From positions 52,258,233-52,322,232 of the forward strand of contig NC_087067.1 of the NCBI RefSeq assembly GCF_963678635.1: 64,000 nt of DNA, in the 5' to 3' direction. Source of the stretch: Symsagittifera roscoffensis (Eukaryota > Xenacoelomorpha > Acoela > Convolutidae). Positions 25,241-37,329 of this stretch are shown here, piece after piece (within the stretch, counting starts at the first letter, position 1; each line of letters begins with the position of its first letter). The notes beneath the pieces are model-generated. The model ran no database searches. It was not told the origin of the DNA and saw only the letters and a list, made by a program, of their open reading frames with translations. The position numbers and the translations under genes are program-made.

Positions 25241-25387
25241 AAAAAGAGCACAACATAAATGAGTCAAATCAACTTGGTTTCATTAACAATTAATCCCTAA
25301 ACCAAAAAACTACGCAAACATTCTTATCTTACCTTTAGCTTGATTAGCGGTCGAGTGGATCTTATCCGCCATGTATTCCATACAAAT

Positions 25388-28125
25388 CTGAAATAAGTGG
25401 CACAACTCAAAATAACTGCACGAAAAACGCAAAAAAAAGAACACAAATTTTGAAAAGTGGATGACAGTCGCTGACATCGTGTCACGTGGCTTCAAAGCAA
25501 AATAAACGAAAATCAATATGATTAAAAAGCAGTTTGCCTCGTTTCAAAATTTATAATGCTCAAATTCCGATCATTAAGCTTTCGAATCGCTTGCATCTTG
25601 CGATGCGTTTGAGAATCAAACTCGTCAAAGTTTCAATTATTTTACAGAAGGGTGAAATGGAAATTTCACAAAAAAACAATGAAATCGCAGCATCAAAACA
25701 GAGCTTAACTTTTGGTCTTTGAATCAATTCTACAAGCAACCAGACAATTTTTTCAGGGGTGTTTGTCTTATTTCTGTTTCGTAATCGAAAGGCTGCCAAA
25801 TTAACCAGTTGATAACCAGTAATTATTAGTCAACCAAACAATAGGGAATCTCATAGTGAAAAAACCCAATAATGTATAACTCACATTTAATTTTCGACTT
25901 AGAGGCTAATGTGCACTTCGCATACACAACCAAAAGTATGGCTGAAAGCGCTACTGGGAAAAATCGAAGGAGTAAAATTTTGAGTCTACAAAAAATCTGT
26001 AAGTGACGCAAGTCAATTATGACGCATTGGCAAACCCAGGCATTTAAAAAAAATGACCAACTAACATGCCTCAATTTATAAGGCGGACACATTTTAACTA
26101 GTATACGAAAAAGTTTATTAAAAATATCCGACCCTGCGCAGGTTCAAACCCTCTTATTTTGTTGCGGGCTTCTCTACCGCTATGCTACAGATCTATGATA
26201 CCTTGAACCTATAAAGCTATTTTTAATATAATAGTCTGTCCTAATATCCTTAGCATTGGCGGTACTTAATAGCTGGTTATCGATCAAAAAGTACACTTTC
26301 AAAATTCAAAATAAACACATTTTGTCGCAAGAAAATTTGCAAGTTAAGTTGAAAAAATGAGAGTTCATACTATTCCACAAGCTTTGCTTGTGTTTAATAG
26401 TACGGGAATATAAAATGCAGGCAAGCTCAAATTATGTTTGTGAAGTTGTCGACATTTCAGTCGAAATAACTTTTAACTTTTACACGTTTCCAAAAGTTGC
26501 TCAACAAAAAGAACCTAGTTCCCGAGTACAAGTCACTTGCTCTGGCAAGCGTAAAACCATTAAAATTGGTTGCAAAACTATTTAAGAGTTTCTATCGCCA
26601 TTTAGAAAATTTGAAGATATTTTCAAAATTTCAATCAAAACTGCAATGACTTTTTTTAATAAAATAACTCTCGATTATTAACTAACTTGCTGAAGCGCAA
26701 GAATCTAAATACTTGTAAAAATTTTTTACAAATTTTATTTAACAGTCGTCTGAGTTTCAAAACATTATTCGTAATGGGCCGCCATAACAAAGCATACACT
26801 GAAAATTATGCATATAAAAACTTCTAGTATGTCAAAGCTCTGAATGTTCAAGCTATCTTTTAACAACTATGAAATGAATCGTGACTTAAATAAAAAATGA
26901 TAAAATTTTCAATGAAGAAATTGTCCAAGATGCTAGAATCTTTATTTAGGAACGGATAAATTTTGCGGGGAATACAAAATCCATATTTTCAGAACTAATC
27001 CGTGAAATATTAGTTCACCATTTATTGTATATTATGTGTTAGGCATCGAAAAAACCAACGTAAGCAATAAGCTATGAAGTACTTTGATTTTTCTAGTTAT
27101 TCCAGCTAGTCGTTCGACCTCCAAAATTGAGCGCCCTGATAATTTTGACCTCATCGATTCGTCACCTGAAAGTATGAAATGACACAGCGGTCAATTCAAC
27201 GCCTGTACTACGCAAATTGAAAAGAGGCAACTTCGCGAATATTCACTATCCCGAATTGACCTTTAAAATCAGATACACTGAAAGCTGCAAAAATGAGCTC
27301 TAATCAAGTGGTCAGGCTAATGCTTACTAAAATCGCCAAATGAAAACATTTTTTTATTAAGAAAACGAGCACAAGTATTGAACACAGGAAGATGAAAATT
27401 AAGTTATTTAAGAAAAAAGAATTAATCGGATGACACAATCAATCGTCGCTTGTGTACACACAGGATTTTTTTGATTCCCCTTAAGCTCAAAAACGAAAGA
27501 TTTGCAGAAAACAATTTTTTCACAGAACCTAGAAAAAAAAACTTCTGGCGTGGTTGCTATTATTTGGGGGGTTAAGTTCGTCTTGTGAAAATTTCACCTT
27601 AACAAAAATAAATTAAATTTTTAACCGCTTAACCAGAAACAGCAAAAAAGGTGATGAACTTGAGCTCTGCTGCCCGAATGTGAAATGAAAAGTAAAAATA
27701 GTTGGAATCATCGAGAAAAGAGATTCAACTGTTTAAAAAGCAAACCGTACTAAACAACTTAACCAAATGCGTGGAGAGGCCAACCAGAAGCATTTCAGCT
27801 TATCGAGTGATCAGCTAAAAAGACATTATTGTCTATGCTAAAAACTTTTAACTTTTGAAACTATTTAAGAAACTCAGCTTGTTGGCGATCGGAAAACTAT
27901 CAGAATTCGATAACTCAGCTTTATAAAGATCATGCACGTGAGCAATGAAACCGCTTATGCGGTCATATTAGCGGTAACTACCTACAAGTTATATGTGTCG
28001 GTATTTTTATACACAATTAGCCCGTGTTGCGCTTTAGTTTGAACAGCAGAAAATGCTTTTTAGAAAAAACTTGTCAAGAGTTTTCAGAAATTTTCATGGC
28101 AGTTCAAATTACGCCTGAAATGACT
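25388..28125. other. Intergenic AT-rich stretch
   Basis: No gene recognised. It contains a tRNA-like stretch near 26.15 kb and a small palindrome, CACAAGCTTTGCTTGTG, at about 26377-26393. The short open frames have low-complexity composition. Confidence 0.45.
26118..26192 (-). pseudogene. tRNA-like sequence (tRNA pseudogene or SINE head)
   Basis: On the minus strand TAGCATAGCGGTAGAG (A box) is followed about 30 bases later by GGGTTTGAACCTGC (B box). I could not fold a clean acceptor stem, so this is not called a working tRNA. Confidence 0.45.
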
Positions 28126-28395
28126 TTAAGATGAAACATCACTTAAATTTAAACCAAAATTCTTTGTGGAAGCTGATTTTGGAAATAGCACACCCGAAGA
28201 AAGTTCCTTCTTACCTTTATCACTCGGAACAAAACTCACAAAACTATAACCAGATGGTGAAGAGGCCCAAACAGAATCTTTAGTTCCATTAAACTTTATA
28301 ATCTTAGAACTCAATAGCTCTGTAAGCTCTGTAGAACAACCTTGGATGAAAACAGTCTGCATCAAATGTCCTTTTTTGTCATTCGAGAGAATCAT
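28126..28395 (-). CDS. Small open frame of unknown function
   Basis: An 89-codon frame with mixed, protein-like composition (MILSNDKKGHLMQTVFIQGC; the end includes SASTKNFGLNLSDVSS). It lies 290 bp beyond the last exon of WDR76 on the same strand. I recognise no domain. It could be a small gene, an exon of a gene not otherwise seen, or chance. Confidence 0.3.
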   Translation of the reverse strand: MILSNDKKGHLMQTVFIQGCSTELTELLSSKIIKFNGTKDSVWASSPSGYSFVSFVPSDKGKKELSSGVLFPKSASTKNFGLNLSDVSS

Positions 28396-28683
28396 CGAAA
28401 TAAATTGGTTTCATTCATGTTTTGAAATAGTAGCATACAATGAGATCAAATCAATCAGAGAACACAAAACTTTAGTATTTATTCTTCAACAAAATAAATA
28501 TAAATAACGTTTGAAAGCAACTAAGACCTGCTTAGATCCAACAAACAATCAAGAATCAGTTTAGCATCAAATACGAAATCAAGTAAGATGAAAGTTTTGA
28601 GTTTCAAGAGTTTAAAAAAAGAAATTGAATAGTTTCAATGAGCTTAGACTCAATTGCAAGTTTGTTTCGAATTTCGTGTGTTC

Positions 28684-31600
28684 TTAGCGCCAAACGAATG
28701 ACCTTCCAGCAAAAGACGACCCAGCAATAACATCATGAGTGGGGTGAATTGCAGTAGTACAACAAATAGTATATTTGTCATCGTCGACAACCAGTTCCAA
28801 AGCGGGACTCAGATCCTCGTTGCCAATGTTATAAATGGTTACTTTCTGCGATGCATTTACACTTCCCACCAAGAAGATGTCTTCATTTTTCGGGTGCCAA
28901 ATAGCTCTTAATGGTCCTACATTTCCTTTAGAATCTCAAAGGTAGTATTATAAAAATCGTGGATTCTAAGGGCCCTTATGTTAAAGAAATTCTTAACAAA
29001 GGAGTCCTCATATTTCACAACAACTCTCTCCTAAGGATTTTGCAGAAACATATAAAGTCTCCGACCTTACATAGGAGGACCCCTACCTTAGTATTCTGAT
29101 GTGAAAAATCTTTTTATTAAATCTGTCAAAAATTGGGCGAAGCTGCTTTTGCAGGGAAGACTCCCACGACATTTTCTTTGAATCCATAGCGGCAGGGCCA
29201 TTTATGCAGGGAAAAATACAATAATCTGTTTTTTCGATTGAACTCTAAATCTCAGATTTGGCATGGTAGTTTTTGAGAAAAGTCAAAAAGTTACAAAAAA
29301 CGGTCGCAAAAATAAAATTCGAATTTTCAGATGGCTACAACTTTTTCCAACGAGAGTAGAGCTACATGCTTAAACAGCAAAAAAGTCCACAGCCTGTTAT
29401 CTCGATTGAACAATTTATTTTAGAAATGCTCTAGTAGTTTTCGAAAAAATCCACAAATGCCAAAAACGGTCACAAGTTCACAAATTTGACTTTTCCTAAA
29501 AGAATAATTTTTTTCTACAAAAATTAGGGCAAAATCGCAGAGATGATTTCCGCAAACGGGTATCTCGATTGATCCACTAAACTTAAAATTGGCAGGTTCA
29601 GGGGCGGATCTAAGATTCTCTCGATGGGGGGTGCGGATTTTCAAAAAAATTAAATTTTTCGAAAATTTAGTCGATTTTTAGATCGGCTAAATTGACTTAT
29701 CGAGTTCTCCCGAAACTTAAAAAAAAAAACGCCCCAGGGCAGGTTAGCTAGAGAAAAATCAAAAAAAAGTTTCCAAACAACGGTACAGTCGAAGTTTCAA
29801 AAATTTGACTTCTCTGAAGGTCAAAACTTTTTCGAACTTCGTCTGTTCTTGGCGCCACATGGATGACTTTCCAGCAAAAGACGAACCAGCAATAACATCA
29901 TAAGAGGGGTGAATTGCAGTAGTACAACAAATAGTATATTTGTCATCGTCGACAACCAGTTCCAACGCGGGACTCAGATCCTCGTTGCCAATGTTATAAA
30001 TGGTTACTTTCTGCGATGCATTTACACTTCCCACCAGGAAGATGTCTTCATTCTCGGGTGCCAAATAGCTGGCACCCAAAAAATGAGCTCATTTAAGCTC
30101 TTTTTGGAAAAATTCGACAAAAAAATCGCATTTTTTTGGCGCGCGCTCCCCCCTAAATTAAAAAAAACATTGGCACCAAAGCCGCCTTTAGAAAAGTTTT
30201 AAGATCAGTCGGCCAAAAATGGATATCTTAAAATAGTACAAAGGGGGACCCTTTGGGTCGGCATGGAGTCGAATCCCTGATGGGGAAACGTCCGTCACCC
30301 CCCCCCCCCCTCAAAAAAAAACGCCCCAGGGCAGGTTAGTTGGAGAAAAATCAAAAAATTTCCAAACAACGGTACAGTCGAAGTTCCAAAAATTGGACTT
30401 TTCTGAAGGTCAAAACTTTTTTTCAAAAAAAATAGCCGTAGCCACTTATGTATAGAGGATTCTTTCAATCGGGTTTTTCGACTGAACCCTTAATCCTAGA
30501 AAGGCAGGGTAGAAACAAATAATTTGAAATTAGACTAATTTTAAAACTAATCAGATCGACAATAGTGCGTTTTACTGCACGCAAAAAAAAGAAACTAAGT
30601 TGTAGCCATCTGAAAAATCGAATTTTTTTATTTTTGCGACCGTTTTTGTAACTTTTTGACTTTCTCAAAAACTATCATGATTGTTTCGAACTTCGTCTGT
30701 TCTTAGCGCCAAATGAATGACCTTCCAGCAAAAGAGGACCCAGCAATAACATAAGTGGGGTGAATTGCAGTAGTACAACAAATAGTATATTTGTCATCGT
30801 CGACAACCAGTTCCAAAGCGGGACTCAGATCCTCGTTGCCAATGTTATAAATGGTTACTTTGTGCGATGCATTTACACTTCACACCAGGAAGATGTCTTC
30901 ATTCTCGGGAACCAAATAGCTGGCACTCGAAAAATGAGCTTACTTAAGCTCTTTTTGGAAAACTTCGACCAGAAAATTGCGTTTTTTCGGCGCGCGCTCC
31001 CCCCTAAAGTAAATAAAAATTGGCACGAAAGCCGCCTTTAGAAAATTTTTAAGATCAGTCGGCCAAAAATGGATATATTAAAATAGTACAAAGGGGGACC
31101 CTTTCGGTCGGCATGGGGTCGAATCCCTGAAGGGGAAACGTCCGTCACCACCCCACCCCCCCATCAAAAAAAAAACCGCCCCAGGACAAGTTAGCCAGAG
31201 AAAAATCAAAAAAGTTTTCAAACAACGGTACAGTCGAAGTTTCAAAAATTTGACTTTTCTGAAGGTCGAAACTTTTTTTCAAAAAAAAAGCCGTAGCCAC
31301 TTATGTATAGAGGGTTCTTGCAATCGGGTTTCTCGACTGAACCCTTAATCCTAGAAAGGCAGGGTAGAAACAAATAAGTTGAAAATTTTAGACTCAAATA
31401 AGTTAGACTAATTTTAAAACGAATCAAATCGACGAAAGTGGATTTGATTCGACTGGACGCAAAAAAAAACCTAAGTTGAGTTCCTCATCATTAAAACTAA
31501 CGACTCTATGCTTTCTTCTAAACCTGAAGTGAGAAGTCCTTGCAAAATTTGAGGACGATTCGTTGAGGATTTTCCCAAAATATAGGGACCCCTTAACATC

Positions 31601-33438
31601 AGCGATGTATTACAATACTACTAACGGACTGGATGACTTATATTCACCGTGGCTTTGACGGAATTTTTTGTGAGATTTTTCGAATCGAATACGCGCAAGT
31701 AACTATCATAGCAAGTTGTTAAGATTTTATCGCCGGTAACAGGGCTAAAAAAAGCACCGTTTACCGTATCCGCTTGACATAACACATCAATGCAACGCTC
31801 GTTTGTGTTTCTGAGATCCCAAATTCGAAGTGAATCCTGATCGGATGATATGATGTAAGGCTTGGACGGATGAGCTGAGACGCATTTGACTTTGTAATCA
31901 TTGTTAACAATTCCTCGATTGCTGAAAGCGGGTGGGAATACACCACGCTTTCTAGGGTCCACTAAAATTATGTGACCTATTAGATCGGACACGCAAATTG
32001 TCTTCTCATCATGCAGTAGGTCAAACCAGTAGAATCCGTTAAGTTTATCATAATAGGAGCGCATACTGTCAAAAGGATATTTGACACTTTCCTCTTGGCA
32101 TAGTCTTGTAAACTGGCCGGTATTTAGATCGAAGCTATTCAAAAAGCCACAATAACTGCACGTGTACAATTTGGACCAATCAAATCGCGAGTACTTCATG
32201 CACCTGATTGGCTCCAGGAACGGATCTCGCAGAAAAATTGGCACCACTTTGCCACTGTCACAATGCTTTGCGTCCTCATCTATATCCCAAAAGCACAAAT
32301 TGCCATACTTGTCACCGGTAGTAACAATCAATTTGTTCCCTGGGTGGAACTGAAGAGCGTAACTTCGCGCATCACAGCACTTGCCAACATGTTTCAGCTC
32401 CAGCTTCGCCAGTTTCTCCAACGTCTCGTCTGTATTCAAAACAGACTTTCCACTTTCGCCAACTGCTTTAATTTCGCTGTTTGCCGCCTCTTTCAAACTA
32501 CTTCTGAGCTTGCCGTAGTTTATTGGATCAGACAGAATTATGAATTCTCCCTTGTGAAGGTGCGCAAAAGTCTCCAAACGGCTGTTCAAACCAATGTGAT
32601 GGCGTTTTACTCCAGAGAGAGGGTTAACGTTTTCGTTGTCAAGACCGATACCAAGGCATCTTGCAGATTTCCGCGACGGTTCCAGGTTCACTTCGGTTTC
32701 CTTTCTCGGGTAGTATTTTTTAGTTTTCTTGGGAGGCAGAACGGAACACCCGGCTTGTAGTTCAAATTCCAATAAAAACTTCTCATTTCTTGCTACGTTT
32801 TTCCGTCGAATTCGCTCCAACATAGGAAGTTCAGAACAGCTATCGTTGACAGCTTCTTCGCTTTCTGAATTCACTTGCTTCGTTTCTTCCTCCTCACTTG
32901 ATTCATCATTCCGATTTGCGGAACAGATCGACCCAGAGTCAAGTTCGTCAGATGTTTCAGCATTCAGACATTTATGGCTCTCCATTTGGTCAGCGTCAAA
33001 CACAGCATCACTGAACTGATCTGTGGCAGCTTTGAGAACCGATTCTTTGCTTTCTTCCTTTTTTGATTTTGGTCCAGTCTTTTGCTTGACCTTTTGATTA
33101 CTTTGAGACGCAGTGTGAGAGGAGGAGCTGTAATTTTGATCAATGTGTCTCATGAATTTATCTTTTTCAACTTTCTTTTTCTGTCTTACTCGGTGGGTGA
33201 GAGAACAACTAGCTCCTGCTTCGGAGGTCGCACCCCCATTTCCACTTGAACTCACTGGACCTGACTGCATCTCTTCACTCGAATCGTTTTCCTTATTTTC
33301 AGATAGTTTTTCATTTTTGAGTTTCATCTCTGCACGCTCTCTCTCCAAATTTGCAATGCCTTTATATTTAGTCCAATTGTAAATTACTTTTCTCGGTTGT
33401 GGACCCCGTTTAGATCTTCTCACAGAAAAATGTTCCAT
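28684..33438 (-). CDS. wdr76: WD repeat-containing protein 76 (WDR76 / yeast Cmr1 family)
   Basis: WDR76 is a nuclear WD40 protein of chromatin and DNA-damage quality control. Two minus-strand exons fit: 31626-33438 (ATG at 33438) and 28684-28925, giving about 684 residues; human WDR76 has 626. The first 240 or so residues are charged and Ser-rich, followed by the family's ERIRRKNVARNEKFL segment and basic stretches. WD40 blades then follow: GNLCFWDIDED, LYTCSYCGFLNSFDL, VCVSAHP-like KVKCVSAHPSKPYIISSDQD, and the diagnostic FFSPVTGDKILTTCYDSYLR. Donor C/GTTAGT (31625) to acceptor AAAG (28926) gives HPVRNVGPLRAIWHPKNEDI, which lines up with the human ending RAVWDPKQEDCF. The last exon ends GRSFVWR. 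The acceptor has a poor pyrimidine tract. Two further copies of the last exon lie inside the intron and are described separately. Confidence 0.85.
29120..29560. repeat. Diverged tandem repeat, about 130-150 bp units
   Basis: Units share the phrases GGGCGAAGCTGCTT, TCTCGATTGAAC, TAGTTTTCGA and AAAAACGGTCACAAG in the same order. The same units recur at 58970-59830 and partly at 30430-30660 and 31260-31440. Confidence 0.55.
29840..30075 (-). pseudogene. Extra copy of the WDR76 last exon (copy 2)
   Basis: Nearly the same as 28684-28915, reading SVNASQKVTIYNIGNEDLSP through the HP...AGSSFAG block. The TAA stop of the original is CAA here, so the frame runs on. One base is missing near the 5' edge (CACCCGAGAATG against CACCCGAAAAATG), which changes frame with the upstream exon, and the acceptor region is not conserved. 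Confidence 0.75.
30690..30925 (-). pseudogene. Extra copy of the WDR76 last exon (copy 3)
   Basis: As copy 2, but keeps the original TAA stop and lacks three bases in the HPTHDVIAG region. It shares the 5' one-base loss with copy 2, so copies 2 and 3 come from one duplicate. Confidence 0.75.
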
Positions 33439-34826
33439 TTCAAATTCGAAACAAACTCACATGTACTCTGTAACTGAAAATTAAACTTACCTTGATCTTC
33501 AACTCCAAAATCATGATACGAAAAAGATCTTATCAAATGAAGGTTGTTGAAGATCCTCCATGCTGTTTTGAAGAGCTGTTTGCCCAGAATTTTCCCTTTA
33601 ATTCCGATTTATAATACTCAATACTCAACCGACAACGTTTTATATAGAGTCACTCTGCTGTACTTTTTTAAAGTACATTACGCCAGCATCGAAAAAGAAT
33701 AGAAGCCTGAAGTTCAATTCCAGTTTCGCCTAATTTAAATTTTTGATGCATTTGGATGTCCTAAACGCTCTGTAAAATGATTCAAGCTGTTACAAATCAT
33801 ACTATAACTTGTCAAAGGATCAAGAGAACAGAATTGAGCACTTTTTGCTCAGTTTGCATTACCGTTTTACGCTTTCTAAACAGCTGTCCATTGTAATTCC
33901 AGACAGCATAACATTACCTATTCTATGTGACCTACCTTCAGGGAAAGATTGCATCATATGGAAACGGAGCTATCTTTTCCATATGATCCATTATAAAGAA
34001 GAGGCGAAGCGTAAACTCGTATCATTTGTAATCGGAACAAATGGGAGCTTTACCTTCTCCCATTGCATGAACACCAATTTTATGATACAACCAGTAATGC
34101 CACAAGGTTGTGTCTGCCGATCAAAAAACTTGGGTTTGGATAATTAGTCCATATGCCAAATTTAAGTGCACTCAAACAAAAGGCACAAAAATTTCAGCTT
34201 AAAATTTCACGTATCGGGAGATAGCAAAAGAGCTATCGAGTAATAATATTTCATTTAACCACGAGCAAATAGTACGTGTTCATAACAAAAAGCAAAAAAA
34301 TAAACCATTTGTGATAATATTGTCATCATCCTGATGTCAAAGCTAGTCAGTTATACACCCTGATTTATTCCAGTCTTTTTATGGTTCGTCCAAAACGCTG
34401 TCTTATGCAAGCGTGAACTACAATTCTCAAATAGAACTCCTGAGAATAAACTTAGTACTTCTTCTGTAACATGGTGGTGGTGTTTTTCCATAAATCAGGG
34501 TCTTTGCAAGAGTTTTAGTTTGAAAAAAAAAATTTTGGAAAGTGGAACCCAATTTTTCTAATAACTATTGAAGTTTTAACAACTGAATACAAAATGCATT
34601 TATCAATTAAAATTAAAAACGCTACAAAACATTATGTTGCAACAAGAAAAACGAATTCGCGCTAATTATTGCACGTTGGCAAAGCAAATGTTTAACAGAA
34701 GCGAAGCGGAGATTTGAATCACTTCAGATTTGCTTATAAAAGTTACGAAACCTTAAGTGTGTTGGAAGTTAAGATTTCAAAGTTTTTTTCGCAATTAACA
34801 ACCGTTTCAAAACTATTTATACTACA
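33439..34826. other. Upstream region of WDR76
   Basis: Should hold the WDR76 promoter, but I see no clear core element. A 112-codon plus frame at 33809-34147 has no recognisable domain; its DNA carries two hairpins, ATCATATGGAAA with TTTTCCATATGAT near 33954-33988, and AATGGGAG with CTCCCATT near 34041-34065. Confidence 0.4.
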
Positions 34827-35388
34827 CAGAGGCCAAGCTGCACTTCGCAAACACTAGCGAAAACAAGACCAAAAAGCTGCTCTATCAAGTGACATAACAA
34901 AAAGTAGAAATAAACTTCGAATAAGCAAAAACTCGGCAAAGTGTCGAATTCGAATCTGCGACCTAGCAAAATTGAGTCTGACGCACTGACCACGAATGCT
35001 TTAATTCCCAAAAAACTAGCAACCAATAACGCAGCTACATATGCTAATACATTGCCAATTTGATGCAGCAAAAGCAGCAAATACAAAAAGACACAATTTT
35101 GCATGTAATAAATCGCAACGCATAGAGCCACATTAATTGCTAGATATATTAAGATAGAAAATTTCCGAAATCGAGTTTTTATTATTTGTTATGTTGTTTG
35201 AAACCATTAGCTTTTTTCGGTTCATTTGATGAATTAAAACGACATCAACTGAGTTAACTTATTACTATTCGAATGTCAAAGCACTTGCTATCAATCAGCT
35301 GTACAGATGCCAAAAAAGTGGCACCAATATTTGCGACTTGAGGTGAAAAAACGTAAGTTCATACTGATACACTTGTAACAAGTGTTAA
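34827..35388 (-). repeat. CAGAGGCGAAGC-family repeat, second long copy
   Basis: Starts CAGAGGCCAAGCTGCACTTCG and ends with the hairpin ACACTTGTAACAAGTGT. Internal segments (GATGAATTAAAACGACATCAACT, the GCAACCAATAA segment) match the copy at 24706-25240. Confidence 0.65.
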
Positions 35389-36810
35389 CAATTGTAAAAA
35401 TTTAAAACAAAACTCTAACTATTCTTTCCTTGTGACTGAGACGAGGAGAAGGAGAACAAAAAGATCTAAAGCAATCGATTATCCTATTTTTATCAAAAAA
35501 ATAAGCCAAAATTTTTACACAAACTTATCAAAAGGATTTGAAATTAAAGTGAAAATTGCTTCAACCAGCTGAAAAATTTGTGTTGCAGCGACTACAAGCT
35601 AGCAAAAATAAGAAAAGGGCCAACATTTATTTTTCGACTAAAAAATTCAGTTTCCAAAATGGACAGAACCTGGCCGTATTAAAACCCTGGACCTTTGTAT
35701 TGCCAAGTATGGACGTTACTTCCAGACAGAACGTGCAGAATTGGACGTCCTCAAAAATTTCAGGCATTGGCATTATCTCCAGGTCAAACATGCAGATTAA
35801 GACCTGCAAAAAATTTTCAGTTAAAAAAACAGGTCCTAGCCCGATTCGAACCTTTGGCATATCAGGTGTAGTCGTTAATCTTAGGCCAAATGTGGTGGAA
35901 AAAAGAATTCGTCGTAAATCAAGCCATCAATTGATTATTTTTGAGAAAAAGAAGTTGTTAACCGGAAAAAAGTCATAAATAAAAAAAAATCACTGCAATC
36001 CAGGCGAAGTTTTCTCTCTCTTTTCGCGAGTGTTATAAAGTTTTGTCTTCATCATTTTTCACTTTAAGTCAACTCAAGTTTTTTAAAAAAAAAACGCTTT
36101 CAAGATTTCAATTTTTTTTTTTGAATAATTTGAATCAGCATTGTACAAAAAAGCCGCTAAGTCAAAATTAAATGAAAATGAAGACATGCTCAAAATTTGT
36201 CTATTAGTTGTCAAAAGTACAGGTTTGTTCAGCACCACCATAAAAACTCATATCCTGCGAATAGTATTATTTACAGGGAAAAGTCTTGTACACGTTTGCA
36301 ATACTTTAACTGTTGCAAGTGTTAGAATTCTGAAATCATTGAGGCGAAACAAACTAAAATAAAACTTCGAGACACAAAAATTTTATTTCAAAAAGGCCAT
36401 TGATGAGACAAAAAATCAAATTAGATAACGTACTTGCTGGAAACCGATGCAAGCATTAATGTGAAAGTTATAAATTTGGTAAAATGTGAGCCGAAGTTAC
36501 ACAAGGCGGAAATAATTCAGGAAAGTTTTATATAAAAAAAAATAAAAACTGATTCATAATAGCCCTTTTACACAGATACATTAAACACAAGCTGTATAAA
36601 AAAGTTCCAAAATGGCAAAATATCAAAAAATGGGACCTTTAACTTCAAAACTTTAAAAAGCTTGACAACGAATCCAGACCTATGGACAAGAGTCATTTGC
36701 CTTATTTGCTTATCTATGTCACCGTTCCTTAGATTGCTTTCATACATACCTTAGTCAGGAAGGCGTATGTTTTTGAGTCATTCGCACCTACGGTGCATAA
36801 AACAGATTAT
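35389..36810. other. Repeat-rich intergenic stretch
   Basis: No gene seen. A tRNA-like B box on the minus strand (AAAGGTTCGAATCGGGC) lies near 35840-35860; a similar stretch (GGCTCGAATCCGGTGAGC) lies near 48905. A repeat tail with TTTGCAATACTTTAACTGTTGC stands near 36294-36315. Confidence 0.45.
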
Positions 36811-37329
36811 TGTTCCGACCATTGAGAAAATAGGGAGGAACTTTGTTTTCGGGTGTTTCAGTTTTTTTCCAAGCAATATCAGGTACCACAAAGAATCATC
36901 AGACTGGGTTGAGTGATATATCATATTAAGGCCTTTTCAGTCGTGATTTGAACCACGTTAAAAATTTCGCAGAATTTTTTTCTAGTATCGAGAAAAACCG
37001 ATTTGAAATTTTTGATTTTTTTGTCGAATTCAAGCAACAAATGCCAGCGAGCAGGCTTATTTATGGGTAGTTTAAGCAGTTAACAATAGCTTATTTATGC
37101 TTAATATAATTTTCATCGAGGAAAAATAGTTTTTCGAGATTTTTAATGCCATTTTAGGAAGCGAAATTCAAAAAAAAAACTCGATTAAGCCTACATTATA
37201 GTTTACATCATAGTTTATCGTCAGATCCGTCTATCACACCGCGCGGAAAAAAAACTACACTAATTTGAAAACTACACTTTTTCTTGTAGTTTTTAAAGAA
37301 TACTAGCGTATAACACACCACCGGTGCTT

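Larger units (their letters stand above)
23889..25387 (-). other. Candidate upstream TDP2 exons
   Basis: Two exon-like pieces join in frame. 25333-25387 runs from acceptor TATTTCAG to donor GTAAGA and reads ICMEYMADKIHSTANQAK. 23889-23964 runs from acceptor CTCCAG to donor GTAAGT and reads GSFKDAKKFSDVVVKTEMID, then an acidic LDDDS end. An acidic linker before the catalytic domain is usual in TDP2. However, the second piece ends with two spare bases while the catalytic exon at 23353 needs one, so the simple join does not keep frame. Either an exon is missing, the sequence has an error, or these are not TDP2 exons. Confidence 0.35.
29598..31440. repeat. 850-bp tandem duplication block in the WDR76 intron
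   Basis: Equivalent landmarks are 850 bp apart: last-exon copies at about 29840 and 30690, MITE pieces at about 30095 and 30945, and CCCCAGG junctions at about 30325 and 31175. Each unit holds a WDR76 last-exon copy, a piece of the CAGGGGCGGAT MITE and a piece of the GGGCGTAGC repeat. A MITE end (CAGGGGCGGATCTAAG) stands at 29598. Confidence 0.75.

Noticed and set aside
33809-34147. A 112-codon plus-strand frame upstream of WDR76
   Set aside because: No recognisable motif, and its DNA consists partly of hairpins; a chance frame is more likely.
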